NCBI RefSeq assembly: GCF_905475345.1
Contig: NC_066588.1
Location: 4,937,501 to 5,001,500, forward strand
Direction of reading: 5' to 3'
Source: Vespula vulgaris
Lineage: Eukaryota > Arthropoda > Insecta > Hymenoptera > Vespidae
DNA: 64,000 bases
The notes beneath the pieces are model-generated. The model ran no database searches and was not told where the DNA came from. It worked only from the letters and a program-made list of their open reading frames with translations. Position numbers and translations under genes: made by a program. Shown piece after piece: positions 23,234-36,149 of this stretch (the first letter of the stretch is position 1; each line of letters opens with the position of its first letter).

Positions 23234-23789
23234 CTGTACATATATGCATATATATTCTTGACCTGGCTAACACGAAAGAAGATACCCATCTCGTGGGCAG
23301 CAGCATCCGTGCCACTCGGGAAAAAGTGCGCGAGAAATCTCGCTCGTCTCGATCGGATCTTGTCGATATTAGAGTGACGAGGAGATGGAAGAAGGGGGGG
23401 GGGGGGGGGGAAAAAGGGAGAAGATCGTGATGCTTCAAGGAGTTTCTCTCTCTCTCTCTCTCTCTCTTCTTCTCTTTCACTCTCTTCATGTCTCTCACAT
23501 ATACACATACACACGCAAATACTTCCTAGAGATAAGTACCTGGTATAAGACATAGAAACGCGATCATTATAGAGAAAAAAGTGAAAGAGAGATAGAGATA
23601 GACATAGAGATAGAAAGAGAAAGAGATAAAGAGAAAGAGAGAGAGAGAGAGAGGAAGAGAGAGATAAAGGTTTGAAGGGTTGTAGATGGAAGAGAAAGAA
23701 AAAAAGAGAATAAGAGGAAGAGAGGAGGAAGAAGAAGAGGAATAAGAAGAAGCAGAAGAAGAAGAAGAAGAAGAAGAAGTGCTACTCAC
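22311..23789. other. Non-coding stretch with AT, GA and poly-G repeats
   Basis: (GA)n at 22796-22819, (AT)n at 22911-22945 and 23192-23231, poly-G at 23394-23410, (TC)n at 23444-23466, (GA)n at 23629-23652 and (GAA)n at 23755-23779. The unique parts (22320-22660 and 23260-23390) show no secure exon. Confidence 0.5.
23394..23410 (+). repeat. Poly-G run of 17
   Basis: Seventeen consecutive guanines. Such a run is rare in an AT-rich genome and could fold as a G-quadruplex or be an assembly-sensitive homopolymer. Confidence 0.9.
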
Positions 23790-23895
23790 CCCCTCAAACC
23801 GAAAGCCCTCTTTGCCAGCTCCAGCTTGAAGACACTCGGTCAACAAGCGGCAGGAACACCCGGAGTATCTTGGCCCGTCTTCCAGGCGATGACGC
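23790..23895 (-). CDS. Candidate internal coding exon with C-x-C-x5-C motif
   Basis: A strong pyrimidine-rich acceptor (CTAAG before 23895) and a consensus donor (GTGAGT after 23790) bound 106 bases that are open in one frame for 35 codons. Two other frames are closed by stops. The peptide contains GPRYSGCSCRLLTECLQ, so the cysteines fall as C-x-C-x5-C. The same spacing occurs in the N-terminal clip-like module of masquerade-type (CLIPA) serine protease homologues, but three cysteines are weak evidence. The exon enters in phase 2 and leaves in phase 0. No partner exon is proven. A possible upstream open segment lies on the same strand near 24100-24155. Confidence 0.35.
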
Positions 23896-23965
23896 CTTAG
23901 ATCACAGAGACGAAGACAAAGAGAACACGAGTAAGAAAGAGTAAGAAAGAATAAGAAAGTGTGCA

Positions 23966-24005
<40 letters not shown>

Positions 24006-24036
24006 TCGGTGATAAAGAGAGAAAGATATATATAAA

Positions 24037-24092
<56 letters not shown>

Positions 24093-26220
24093 GGGTTGTT
24101 TCCACTAGCTATTCCTCGCACTCGAGACACTGGCACCAACGTACCTTCTTCCACGTTCCTCTTCGTCCTCTTTCACTTCCTCCACCCTCCTTCTCTCTTC
24201 TCCTCCTATTCTACCCTTTTTCTTTCTTTTCTTCCTTTTCTTCTTCCCTTCCTCTCTATCTCCTTTTCCTCTAACAAAACGTACACTTTCTTCTCCTCGT
24301 GAGACAAGATTGAGGAAGTAGGACAAAATTTTTGTCCTATTTATTCTTTTTTTCTTCCCCGTGTATTATACGCGCGAACTGTGATAATGCTCTATTGTAA
24401 GAGTATGTATATACGTATATATATATATATATATGTATATATATGTGTATATATATATATGTATGTATATACGTATGTATATATATACTTCGAAAGTCGT
24501 TGGAAGATTGGATGATCTACGAACGAACGCGACGATACGCGAGAACGAAGAGTACGTAAGCTTCTCCTTCGTATCTCCTCACCCGTACGACTTGGAAAAG
24601 GTGGAGGAAGAGAAGAAGGAGGAATAGGTGGAGGAAAAGGAGGAGGAAGAGGAGGAGGAGGAGGAGGAGGAGGAGTGGACAAGATAGAGAAAGAGAGAGA
24701 GAGAAAGAAAATGGTAAAGAGACGCGAAAATCTATGGAGGGAGAGAAAAGACAAACGAATGTGACTGATCAAGCTATGTTTAGATACCTTAGAGGGTTCG
24801 AAAAGAGAGAGAGAGAGAGAGAGAGAGGAGAAGGAGAAGGAGAAGGAAAACCGATCGGTTCTCGAGCTCCACGATGAAGAAAGACAACGAATAGCGCGAG
24901 TGATTTTGGCCAAGTATCTTTGACCAATCGCGAAACGGCTTTCGACAGATCGAGATCGCCATCTCTCGGCAAGTGCCGGCCCATTCTCTTGTCTTAATTA
25001 AAAAAAAAAAAAAGAGGAAGAAAGAAGAGACTAATAGAGATACAGAAAGAGAAAGAGAAAGGGAGAGAGAGAGAGAGAGAGAGGGAATGAGAAAGGGGAG
25101 GGGGGAAACGTTAATAGACACATCTCGGTGGGAACCATCGAACTTGGACGACTTTCTTAAGACTTACGTTTTATTTCTTACACGATGCTAGTACGATATT
25201 TTGTTAGCAATTTTTATTTTTTCTCTTTTCTTTTCTCCTTTTCTTTTTTTTCTTATTATTTAAATTTGTCATCTTCTATAATATTGATAAGATTACGATG
25301 AATATTACCTTCTATCTTTTAACGTCGGATTGTTTGTTGAAGAAACAAAATGAAGAAAAAATATTACGTTCCTACGAACGCACAGAATTTCTATAAAATT
25401 TTTCAATCGCGTCAAAGAGAGAAAGAGAGAGAGATTTAATTTGAACTGTTATTTCGACCCTTTATCAAATTTTATTTTATTCTTCATTAAAACAGGAATT
25501 TTCGCTTATCCTTACTTCGCACGTATATCCAGATTCATATGCATATATGTATATGGATATATACATATGGCGTTTCACGTACATAGTAAGAGAATCCTCC
25601 TGGTCCCTCGGTATTGTCGGTACTCACGCTCGGTATTCGTATAACACCCTCGCGAAACACACGATTAGGTTAAAATGCGCCACGACATTCGTAGAAATAT
25701 ACATACTATCCGGATGAATATCTCTAATCGTGCTCTACGAACAAAGTTTCCCGGTAGTCGTGCTACGCTCAAATTCGATTTCTCTGTACTATTGTAAATT
25801 TACTGTAAACGTACGAAGAATTGCAAAGTTTCCCCTACCATCGACATACTCGAATACACATGATCGATCGAGTCCTATTCGTCTATATGTAATAGAAAAG
25901 AAAAACATAAATGAGTAAATAAATAAAAAGAAAAAGAGAACAATGAATATAGAAAGGATTGTTATTTAAAGTTTCGTTGATATGTTTGTAAAAAAAAAAA
26001 AAAGAAAGAAAGAAAAATTAAATAAAACAGAAATATATATAACTTTTTATATCTACTGTATATAATTAATACAAAAATAAATTTGCTGGATGAAATAAAA
26101 GTTGGATTGTTTTTCTTAAGACTCATTAACGCCACGCGATTTTGAAGTCACGATCATATTTTTTGCAGATAGATCTGTATATAGATACGTATAGAAATAA
26201 ATTACATGAATAAACTAAAA

Positions 26221-26260
<40 letters not shown>

Positions 26261-26552
26261 CTGTGTTTTTTGTAATCTTATTTCATTTTACCTTCACAAG
26301 ATAAATAACATTTTCTAAATATAAATAATATCATAAATTTGACATTCATTATACATACGAAAAAAAAGAGAGAGAAAAGAAAAGAAGAATTAAATTATAG
26401 AAAGAATTAATAACGAATTCGACGAAGCCATGGAAATAAAAAGAAAAGAAAAGAAAAAAAAAGAAGGAAAAATGAAAAGAAGGGGCAAAAAAAAAGTCCG
26501 TCCTTCGATTTTTCATTTCTCAGTGAAAGGTAACGTTAGAGAACAAGCTTAC
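23896..26552. other. Microsatellite-rich stretch, no secure gene
   Basis: (GA)n at 23970-24001, (AT)n at 24052-24090, (GGA)n at 24640-24675, (GA)n at 24803-24826 and 25064-25084, (AT)n at 26225-26257. A balanced-composition patch at 24840-24990 is open on the minus strand for about 48 codons from an ATG at 24984 (MGRHLPRDGDLDLSKAVSRL) but lacks matching splice sites. The rest is AT-rich. Confidence 0.45.
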
Positions 26553-26601
26553 CCTCTTTGGGCAGTCTTTGCGCGAGCTGACCGTTACGCGTGGATTTCA
26601 T
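26553..26601 (-). CDS. Candidate first coding exon (17 residues begun)
   Basis: On the minus strand an ATG at 26601 opens MKSTRNGQLAQRLPKE and runs into a good donor, G|GTAAGC, after 26553, in phase 1. The upstream sequence (26602-26740) is unique, balanced in composition and could be 5' UTR. The peptide is hydrophilic, with no signal peptide, and no family is recognised from 16 residues. The next exon would lie at lower coordinates, beyond what can be traced by eye. The support is composition plus ATG plus donor, so it may be a chance arrangement. Confidence 0.3.
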
Positions 26602-27218
26602 AACTTAATTGGAAAATTCTGATCCCGACTCTCGGACAATGCTGTGCTCGTGAGGACTTAACAAGCACGGATGGTTCCCACGAGATATCGTGATAATGAA
26701 GAGCTAGAGGCCAACGTAGGTCGTGTTCGCATGGTGGGTGGCTAGTGACAGAGCGAAAGAGAGAACGCAAAAGAGGAAGAGCAAAAGAGAAAAAGACGAA
26801 AAGAGGGAGAGAGAAGGAAAGAGAGAGAAATAGCAAGGAAGAGAAAGAGAAAGGAAAAGAGAAATAGAGAGAGAGAAATAGCAAGGAAAGGAGAGAGAAA
26901 GAGAGAGAAACGACGATACGAAGAGTACTGCTAAAATGCGAAGAAGGATGGTGGAAGTGGGAAAAGAGAGATCCGGATTAAAGGAAGATAACTGCATCGT
27001 AATCTCCTATCTAAACTTCCCTCGGGAAATACTCTTACCATTCTCGCTTTACTCTTAGCTATGTACAATATATGTATGTGTGGTCTATAACGAAAAAGGA
27101 AAAAAAGAGAACCTAGAGAAAGATAGAGGGGATGGAGTAGGATAGGGTGGGTTGGAGAGAGTTAGAGGTAGATTCAAAAAGATTCATCTAGTCTCTCTCC
27201 AATCTCTCCTTTCCTCTC

Positions 27219-27221
<3 letters not shown>

Positions 27222-27272
<51 letters not shown>
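27222..27272. repeat. (TC)n microsatellite
   Basis: About 25 uninterrupted CT units. Confidence 0.95.
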
Positions 27273-27275
<3 letters not shown>

Positions 27276-27744
27276 CTCGCTTTCTCTCTTTCTTCATTTT
27301 TCATCTTTTTTCCGAAGGACAATGATCGAAGGACGTCAAAATGGTTGGGTATACCAAACTCGAGACGCCATTTTTCGTGTCGAGACAAAACGAAAAAGAG
27401 AGAAGGAAAACCAAGAACGGTAAGAAATAAAAAGAGAGAGTAAGAGAGAGGGAGAGAGAGAGAGAGAGAGAGAGAGAACGATAGAGGGAGAGAGAAAGAC
27501 GACCGGGTGCAATAAGAAATAAAAGAAAAAGAGAAAAATGAGAAGACAGAGAAAGAAAGAGAGAGAGAAAGAGAGAGAAAGAGGGAAAGAGAGAGAGAAA
27601 GAAAAAAAGAAAGGAAAAAAAAAACGAGAAGAGAAAAATCTCGACTAGCGCCCCCGGTCGATGTTCCTGTTCCACTTTGCGAAACCTGTAGAATAAACGG
27701 TCGCGTTACCGGAGTCGAGAGTCGCGAAATGAAAAGATTCTTGC

Positions 27745-27749
<5 letters not shown>

Positions 27750-27808
<59 letters not shown>
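27750..27808. repeat. (TC)n microsatellite
   Basis: About 28 uninterrupted CT units, one of the longest in the window. Confidence 0.95.
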
Positions 27809-27810
<2 letters not shown>

Positions 27811-28877
27811 ATATAACGATTTAACGCTCGATCCAATGACGCATAACGCCACTGCTGCTGCTTCGTTTCTCCTACCATTCGCGTTCTACTTTTTCATCTA
27901 TTAGTCGCTTCGAATACTATTACGCTCGATATATAGCAGATTCTACGCGTATTCTTTCTAGTTCCTACGCGTATATGCATGTAATGTGCGCGAATGCACA
28001 TAACGTAAATACCTAAATAGGCACGTATGTACACATAGATGTACATATATTTATATACATATATATGTTGGTATGTTGGTATGTATTTGCATAAATGCGA
28101 GACATTTTGGAAAAACAGGAATTTCTCGTAGAAATCAACCCCAAGTGACCTCGAAGAATTTGTTTTATTCGAGAAAGTTTGTACGTCTGTACATATTATT
28201 ACTTTAATTTACGTACAGGGTGATCCGATTATTATTATTAAGTCCTCGAATAACAAATGTCAAACTCTGAGATCATTGTTACAGTGATTTGAGTGCTATC
28301 ACGCGATGTGAGAAAAAATTGAAATAAAAAGATAAAAAGAGAGAGTTGTCGTTATTATTAGGAAATGGTTTTATTAGAAAAAAAAAAAGAGAAAAAAAAA
28401 TTGTTTAAATTGAATTCGTCATTGGATCAGTCGATCTGTATATCCAAGTAACTATCTTTAATTGGATAATATCTATTTACATTAAAGTTTATTACGCAGT
28501 AACATTTTATGATATTATTAATCGATTTTCATACGTTTAAACGAAAGGTACGTTCATAGAACTATATGAACACGAGAAATATTCAAGCTACCGTATTCAT
28601 TCTTTCGCGTTGCACACACATTTGCGACCTACATATCGTCGAAGCCTTTGTATTATTCGTATATACCTATCTATCTATATATATACATATATATACACAT
28701 ATACGTACACACACACACATATAGATGCATACAACACAACAGCGTTGTTTCGTGTTTGGTTTACAGCACGAAGTTTACCCATTTGCCTCTCACCAACCGT
28801 TTTCCACCCTCTTCTCGAACGAGACTACGTACTAGAAACAATATCGGACTACCGTCGATGCTTACGCGTCAGAATTA

Positions 28878-29043
28878 TAATAATAATAATAATAATAAGA
28901 ATAATAACAATAATAATAATAGTAATAATAATCGTAATAGTAATAGTAATAGTAATAGTAATAAGAATAAGAATAAATAACAATAATAATAATATAATAA
29001 TAATAATAATCATTATCACATCATTATCATCATCATCATGATA
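28878..29043. repeat. (AAT)n / (AATAGT)n / (CAT)n compound repeat
   Basis: AAT units passing into AGTAAT hexamers, AATAAG, AAT again and finally ATC/CAT. Read as poly-Asn or poly-Ile. Confidence 0.95.
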
Positions 29044-29444
29044 ATAAAGCTTAACTCAACAAATCCTCAAGAGACCTTACTTACTCGTGTTCGTTCGACT
29101 GAACAGCCAAACAAATTGAACCCGTCGGATGATAAACGTCGACTTCGTTAACTCTCACAAGCAAAGACGATGATAATGCAGACACGCGAAATGATTTTCG
29201 TTGTTCGGAGTGTACCTTCTTGAAAAGAAAAAGAAAAAAAAAGGAAGCAACTAAAAAATAAAAAGAACCGAATAATTCACAAACGAATTCGATCGAAATT
29301 GTGTCGGTGAAATCGAGCGAGTAATATAAAAAATAAACGAAAAAGAAAAAAGAAAAATTAAAAAGAAGTCGAGCAATTACGAATGCAAATAATATTTTTT
29401 TTTTGTTCTTCAATCTCCGTTTATTCGGTCCGTAGTTTTTATTA
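29044..29444. other. Unique sequence, no gene seen
   Basis: A moderately balanced start (29060-29220) is followed by A-rich DNA. The minus frame across it is Phe-rich low complexity. Confidence 0.5.
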
Positions 29445-29640
29445 ATTAGCGGTATAAATATTTTATAAAATAAATATTTGGCGCAATCTATGAATATTTT
29501 GATTGATATAAATAATTAAATCTGAGAATATTTTTATTAATTAACAGTAAATATTTCGTAAAATAAATTTGTCAGTATGTATGAATATTTTCATCTATAT
29601 AAATAATTAAACGTTTGATTTACATTAACAACATTACGTA
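29445..29640. repeat. AT-rich tandem duplication, about 91-bp unit
   Basis: Two consecutive copies share ATTAATTA..AGTAAATATTT, then AAAATAAAT, then TATGAATATTTT..ATATAAATAATTAA. The anchor TGAATATTTT occurs at 29491 and 29582. The same core recurs elsewhere in the window (see findings). Confidence 0.75.
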
Positions 29641-30742
29641 TCAACATTTTTATTATAATTTGACTGAAAAAAAAGAAACAATTTTTTTTAAACAACGTTA
29701 TGTTAAATGTTTAAAAATATTAATCCAATAAATATCGATCGAAAAAGTAAATGCTACTACTATCGACGTCGTTATTTTTATCATGGATCGAATGATAATC
29801 CAGTAAAACCAACCGCGACGATTTTTTGAAACTTCGAAAAGTATTGTAAAAACGAAATTTTTCAAATCCTTGTAACATTCATTTTGTATGGGATCGTTTG
29901 CTTATATACGAAAAGCTTATACGAACGTTTTATAGTGAAAAAGCTCTCGCTAGAAACATCCTAGACCATAGTGTATACACTCGGTATTCGACAACAAACG
30001 AGAAGGGAGATCGTCGAAACTGGAAGTCAAAATATTCGAGAGAACTTTCTAATCCTATTGTCGATTCGTATCCGTAACAACAACAATAACAACAACAACA
30101 ACGACGACGACTACGATGATAGCAACGTAGAAATAGATGACATACATATTGGCTAAAAAAAAAAAAAAAAACTTATTTGTTGAGAACTGCAGAATACTAA
30201 ATTTTCCAACATTAATCTCCGCATCAATAGAAACTTTTCGACATTGCACGTGTCGAAGAATCCTTTATACAATTTTCTCAATATCACGCTATCGTGTGTC
30301 TATCTACAGAAAAAGAAAAATGAGAATAGTATGACGAAGCTATTAAAATTTGATCGAAAAAAAAGAAAGAACAGAAAAAAGAAAACAGAAACATTACTGT
30401 TTTATTAATATTTTGATTAATTGATGACCGTGAAAAAAAAATGTATTCTTAATCTAAATCATATTTTGTAAAAAGAAACTAGCCTCTGTATGTATGAATA
30501 TTTTGATCATTATTTATAATTATTAGAAAACTATTAGTACTAATGACGATTTATTTAAAATACTGACCCAATAAATAATTGGCGAAAATAGTTTGATAAA
30601 GAGAGAAAATAAGAGAGAGAAAGAGAGATCAGAAATCAGAAATGCAATCACGTTTAACGAACGATACGGATTTGTAATCTGATTCAATGAATTCGTAATA
30701 ATGATGATCATACTAATCCTATAAATATTACATTGCGTTAAC
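29641..30742. other. AT-rich non-coding stretch
   Basis: Includes an interrupted CAA/ACG triplet run (30077-30112) and a further copy of the AATATTTTGATCA core at about 30491-30520. No gene was recognised. Confidence 0.5.
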
Positions 30743-31045
30743 CTGATTAATGAATAAACAAATTTCTTATTTTGTTACCAACTCGTATTAAGAATAGATT
30801 ACTATTATTAAACAGACTAATTGTATTTCATTTATCTCGTCTTATCAATCGTACACACCCTTAACTTGTAAACTTGATAAATGAATAAACAAATTACTTC
30901 TGTTGTCATTAACTCCTATTAAAAAGATATTACTGTTATTATAAATGCATTATACTTCGTTTATCCCATATTATCCATCCAATATATTTTAAACTTATTA
31001 ATTAAACAAATCTATAAACAAATTTCTTAATTCTTATCGCAAAAA
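30743..31045. repeat. AT-rich tandem repeat, about 130-bp unit, 2.3 copies
   Basis: The anchor ATAAACAAATTTCTT (or its one-base variant) occurs at 30754, 30885 and 31014. The first two copies stay alignable over their full length (GATnAATGAATAAACAAATT, then CTATTAA..GATATTACT, then TTTATC..TTATC). This is a diverged tandem duplication with no coding content. Confidence 0.75.
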
Positions 31046-31669
31046 AATATATTAGATATCAACAATGAGTAATATCAAAAAGTTACTATATTATTCGATC
31101 TTCATTAATTCAATTTAATTTTTCATCGAAATCAATTTCGCATATCTTAATTAACAACTTAACGGCTTATTTAACATGGATCGTGAAAAAGAAAAAGAGA
31201 AAGAGAAGAGATAGAAAAGGAGATTGATTAAATGTTCTATTTTTTTTTTTTACATTTTTTAAGAAAGACGTTCTTTAAACTTTTTTATCATTCTCTCAAT
31301 AAAAAGTTAATTTCACCGGTAGAATCCTTTTCAAATACTGACAAGAGAACTCCTACTACGTAAGCTTCTGACATCTGTGACTCCAACGACTTCGACGACG
31401 ACACTCTTTCATGGAATTTACCTAGAGCACGAGAGTTTATAGAGCGCGTAAATCGCCTGCGTCTCCATCGCCCTTTCCTATCCTCCCCTTTCCACCCCCT
31501 CCCCTTTTCTCTCACAAGCTACCAACCAAAATCGTGTCTCGTACGTCAACCTTGATACTACTACTCTGCGCTACTAAAGGATGGACCGTTTCTTCTTACG
31601 ATTACGACTTAACCCCCTAAGAAAGAGGGATGGTGCAATTGAATTAACTTCGTACGATGTTACGATACC
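31046..31669. other. AT-rich, then a balanced unique segment
   Basis: 31300-31620 is closer to balanced composition and carries a minus open frame of 75 codons (31288-31515) with a basic N-terminus. No splice or homology support was seen. Confidence 0.4.
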
Positions 31670-32290
31670 ACTTAATTAAATGTCGACAATAAAACTAAAA
31701 GTGGTATACTTGTATAAACGATTACTTGATAGTATAAAAAGAAAAGAAAAGAGAGAGAGAGAGAGAAGGAGAAAATTGAAAAGAAAATAAATGAAAAAAA
31801 AAAGATTTAAAAATTGTTAAGAATTAACAATGTGAATCTTTCATTAAAATGAACAAAGTTGTGATCGTTAATAAAAATTTCGATTATTTAAATAATTACA
31901 ACTTTGTTTATAAGCCTTGTCACGAATCAAAAGACGCTTTAAATAATGAAAACTTTTTAAAGAATCGCTTAATTGAACGTCGACGATTAAATCGAAAGTA
32001 TTATACGCGTGTAAATAATTTCTTGCTGGTATAAAGAAAGAGAATTAATAAGAAAACAAAACAAAACAAAAAGAAGAAAAAAGAGAGAAGAGAGATTAAG
32101 AAAATTTTTAACAATTAAGAATGTGAATCGTGTAAAAAGAATAATCAGCCGTGATCATTAATAAAAATATTGAATCGAAAAATAAGATTACCTCAATGAT
32201 TACGACTTTGTTTACAAGCCTTTGTTTAAAAATCGATAGACACTTTAAACAATGAAAAACTTTCAAAGAGAAACGATATTTCACGGTTCA
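31670..32290. repeat. Tandem duplication, about 300-bp unit, two full copies and a partial one
   Basis: Copy A (about 31732-32028) and copy B (about 32029-32290) share GTATAAA, an A/G-rich run, AACAATGTGAATC-like, GTGATCnTTAATAAAAAT, ACTTTGTTTAnAAGCCTTTG-like and CACTTTAAAnAATGAAAA-like blocks in the same order. A preceding partial copy (31670-31731) matches the end of copy A (CTTAATTnAAnGTCGAC). The 61-codon frame at 31849-32034 lies inside copy A and is not conserved in copy B, which argues against coding. Confidence 0.8.
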
Positions 32291-34307
32291 CTCAACGAGG
32301 CTACTATACGAGCCTACCCTTCGCTTTCCCCAACGATTTCGATTAGCTAATTGAACCGGACTTAATTAATTATCCAAAGGTTGATTTAAGAAACGAAAGT
32401 AAGTAGATATAACAAGAATAGGTATCACTTGTAACGTAAAAGATAGAACGTAGACATTTACATTCTGGAATGTTCAAACATTATAATCGAAAAATCCGAT
32501 TGGTTAAACTCGCGAAGCCCTTCGTTATATCCCCTTAATTAACACGTTATATATTATATAGAGTGTATTTTTTAAAAGGACGCGGCGAGTACAGGCCGTT
32601 ACGGGGAAATATCTAAGAGCGATACGGCGTAGTTACCGGCTCGATTGTCGCACGGTGGTGCGGATAATCGATTAAGCCGAGGGATGCACTTACCTGCTCG
32701 TTCTCACACCCCGTGGAGCACAAATTCCAGAGAAGCTCAAAGTGGAGAGATAGAGATAGATGGAGGGAGAGAGAGAGAGAGAGGGAGAGAGAGAGAGAAC
32801 GAGCAGAAGAGTGAAAGGGAAAGAAAGAGAAGGGAGAGAAGAGGAAACGAGGGAGAGAGAGAGAGAAAGAGAGAGATGCACAGGAGCTTCCTAAGACAAG
32901 GCTTCGCAGCTTAATTTGCACGGATCCACAACCGTAAGCTCTTCTCTTCACCGATGATGGTGGATCCTTCTACGATGAAGGACGAAGCTACCGATACCCT
33001 AAAGTCTTCATCCAAAGCACTCGACTTTGTTATTCTTGCTTTCTCGAACATTGTGAAAAACAAACAAGAGATTGAACAAAAAGGAAGTAAGTGAGTTTAT
33101 AAGCATTGAAGAAATTTGAAATATTTAATCTAATTGATAAAATATCGATCGTTTTGTGATTGGTTCAATCATCGAACAAATCTGAAAAAATATTTAATTT
33201 TAGAAAGGATGATTGAAAATATGACCAACTTAACGATCGGTTATTAATTATCGAATAAATCGTGCATCGTTTGACATCGTACGATTGTAAAAATGTTCTA
33301 ATAAGAAATCGTATATTTTATCTATTGAATTATTTTTACATTTTGAGATAAATGAAATATTTTTGAAATATTTAAGAATTATTTTTCTAACTAAGAATAT
33401 ATTTATTCGTGAATTGAAAGATATTAAGAATACTGTGCTAAAAAATATATCTTTCGATATCTCAAATCACATATATCAAGCAAAGTTCGTAATCGAATAA
33501 CAAAAAAAAAGAAATGTTAATTTGATTAAACGATCTAATAATGTTAAATCGAACGTATCTAATCGCTAACATTAGTTTCGTTGACTCACGAGAAGAAGAA
33601 AAGAAATCGGTATAAATGGTTTAGGAAGCCTATGGTTAGCTATCGGTCGATCGACCAACGACGGATAACTTATAAATGCCAAGCAGAGAGACCTATCATA
33701 GTATAATACATATACAATATAATATTCTTAAGAGAATTTACAAGAACTTCAACGTTTATTATCGAAACGAACGGAAAAAATTTTCATCGGACGATCGTTT
33801 TCATTCGTTTATGAAATATCTCGTAAAATCACGCGACACATTTCCATTAGAAACAGAGTTTCACAAACTTTTATGAACGGAGACCTACTTTCGAAAACGG
33901 TAGGTAATTTTTCGCGACCCGTTCCTAATGAACTCTCCTAACGAACATGTAAACTACTCTCGTATTTTAATATTTAACGTGACCCACACTTTCAGAAAAT
34001 CTCTGCTCTAGATGATATTACATCAAAACATACGAAGATATCACGTAAATATTATTTTATGTGCATAGGAGCATTATCGATTGTTATTTTTAATCGAGAT
34101 CTTTGAAATTTTTAAATAACTAGATAAAAGAGGAAACAGAAAAAAAAAGAAAGAAATAGAAAAGAGAAAAAGGAGAAAGATGAAAGAAATACAAAAGAAG
34201 AAAAACAGAACGAAGAAAATAAAAAAAAAACTTTATAATTTTATAATTATATTTACTGGCCTGGTTTCTCTTACAATAAAGATATATACATATATATTTT
34301 TTTTTGG

Positions 34308-34346
<39 letters not shown>

Positions 34347-35125
34347 AAATTCTGATTTTGCAAAACTTCTGCATAAGATGTAGAAAGATGATACAGATAA
34401 ATCCTATGTTTCTTTCTCTCTCTCTCTTTCTCTCCGTCCATCTTTTTCCTTCTGCTTTTACATTAAGAATATCTAACGACACAGATTGCATAACGACGGT
34501 AAGAACGAGTGTAAGATAGAGAGAGAATATTAATCGCGAAAGATGATTCGAGCAACGAGCTTTTTAATTGCAACACGACTATCTCTCTCTCTCTCTCTTT
34601 CTTAAGTTAACGTCTCTCTCATTCGTTAACGTAGTACTGTAATATTGCAATACGAAGTTACATCATGAATTGAATTTTCCTTCTGCCATCCCGCGAACGA
34701 CGTGGATGAAGAAACCTAATCAAACTAGCCTTCCTCCATCTTAAATTATCTCCATCTTAAAAAATTAGAGAAAAACGTTTTTCTCGCCAAAATAACATCG
34801 ACGACGACGATATCAAGCTCATTCCTTTTTTTCTTTCTTTTTTTTTTTATCCTAACGTATCTCTCAACTGTGATATACTACGTACATAGATTTTGATCAA
34901 CCAGTCGAGATTTCTAGAATGACTCGAGCCAAAGTCGAAACTCGTGATTCTGCGTCCTCGGAAGTGCACCTACGGACCGAAACTTCCTGGTTAACGCGAT
35001 TTTCAGGTAAATTTCACTCGTCAGGACCACCATTAGGACGACAAGCCATAGCTCTTAGCGAGAGTACCATGGATTTAACGCTAACATACGAGACCATCTA
35101 TACATATCTCTGTGAGTGTGTTTTC

Positions 35126-35127
<2 letters not shown>
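32291..35127. other. AT-rich non-coding stretch
   Basis: Holds a (GA)n block at 32768-32876, an (AT)n at 34312-34341 and small TC runs (34413-34437 and 34582-34600). A segment of balanced composition at 34915-35100 opens a plus frame from an ATG at 34919 (MTRAKVETRDSASSEVHLRT) that runs into the TC repeat. It is noted but not accepted as a gene. Confidence 0.45.

Positions 35128-35195
<68 letters not shown>
35128..35195. repeat. (GTCT)3 then (CT)n microsatellite
   Basis: About 28 CT units, with a TTTC-rich tail. Confidence 0.95.
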
Positions 35196-35200
<5 letters not shown>

Positions 35201-35787
35201 TTTTCTCATTTTTTTTCTATTTATCTATCTATCTTGCTTCTACAGATATTCTACAGTCTATAGGTAATCTAACTTTAAATCAATTCATTTTTATCGAGTA
35301 ACACTTTCTCTATATAAAATATGTTATAGTTTTTTAATATTTATCGTGATAAACACATAGTAACAAGAATTTGTTTAAATGTAAAGAATAGAATGTAATT
35401 AATATTAAATTTATACTATATATACATGTGTGTGTGTGCATGTGTGTGTGTGTGTATTATTTCGAGAGATAATCAAATGTCCTTGAAAGTTCAACAAAGT
35501 TATTCACGAAAGATTATCTAAATTCGATCTGTAATAAAAATAAATCTATATTATCGATAGATTTTTATTTCGATGGATTTCTCTAACAAAATTCATAATG
35601 TTTAAATAAACTAAACTTACACATCTAATATTTAAAAGTTATTCGATATTTTATAAATACACATGTACACGTCATATCTTTATATATACATATATAAATA
35701 TGTACATGGCTATACAAAAGTGTATATTCAATTTAATTTAATTAAATAAAAGTGTATAAAATTTCTGATGAATTATCAAAATATTTT

Positions 35788-35845
<58 letters not shown>

Positions 35846-36149
35846 TTTTTTTAACTCTCAATAAAATATTCGAAAACAATTATAATAATTATTTTCTATG
35901 TTCTTAGTTTAGATTGAGGAATATAAAATAAATAAACACGGAGGGAGAGAGAGAAACAAAGAGAAAAAATAATCTGTTTAAAGAACTCTAATAATGTAAT
36001 ACGAAACGAAAAAAGATATTTTAAACGTCGGACTATTTAGATAAACTAATACGTAAAAACCGAATACCGTTGACTTTAATGAAATTCAAACAACAAACAA
36101 AAAGATAAATACATTCTTTATATAATAATATTTAGACATAAATATGAAC
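35196..36149. other. Strongly AT-rich non-coding stretch
   Basis: Includes a GT run (35428-35455) and (AT)n at 35793-35841. No gene was recognised. Confidence 0.55.

Larger units (their letters stand above)
26602..28877. other. Microsatellite-rich non-coding stretch
   Basis: A purine-rich block (26750-26920), (TC)n at 27222-27272, (GA)n at 27448-27478 and (TC)n at 27750-27808 separate short unique segments. The 27830-28870 part is mixed AT-rich with small AT, CA and TTGGTATG repeats. No gene was recognised. Confidence 0.5.

Noticed and set aside
33676..33876. 66-codon plus ORF
   Set aside because: Composition-driven, with no splice sites or conservation argument.
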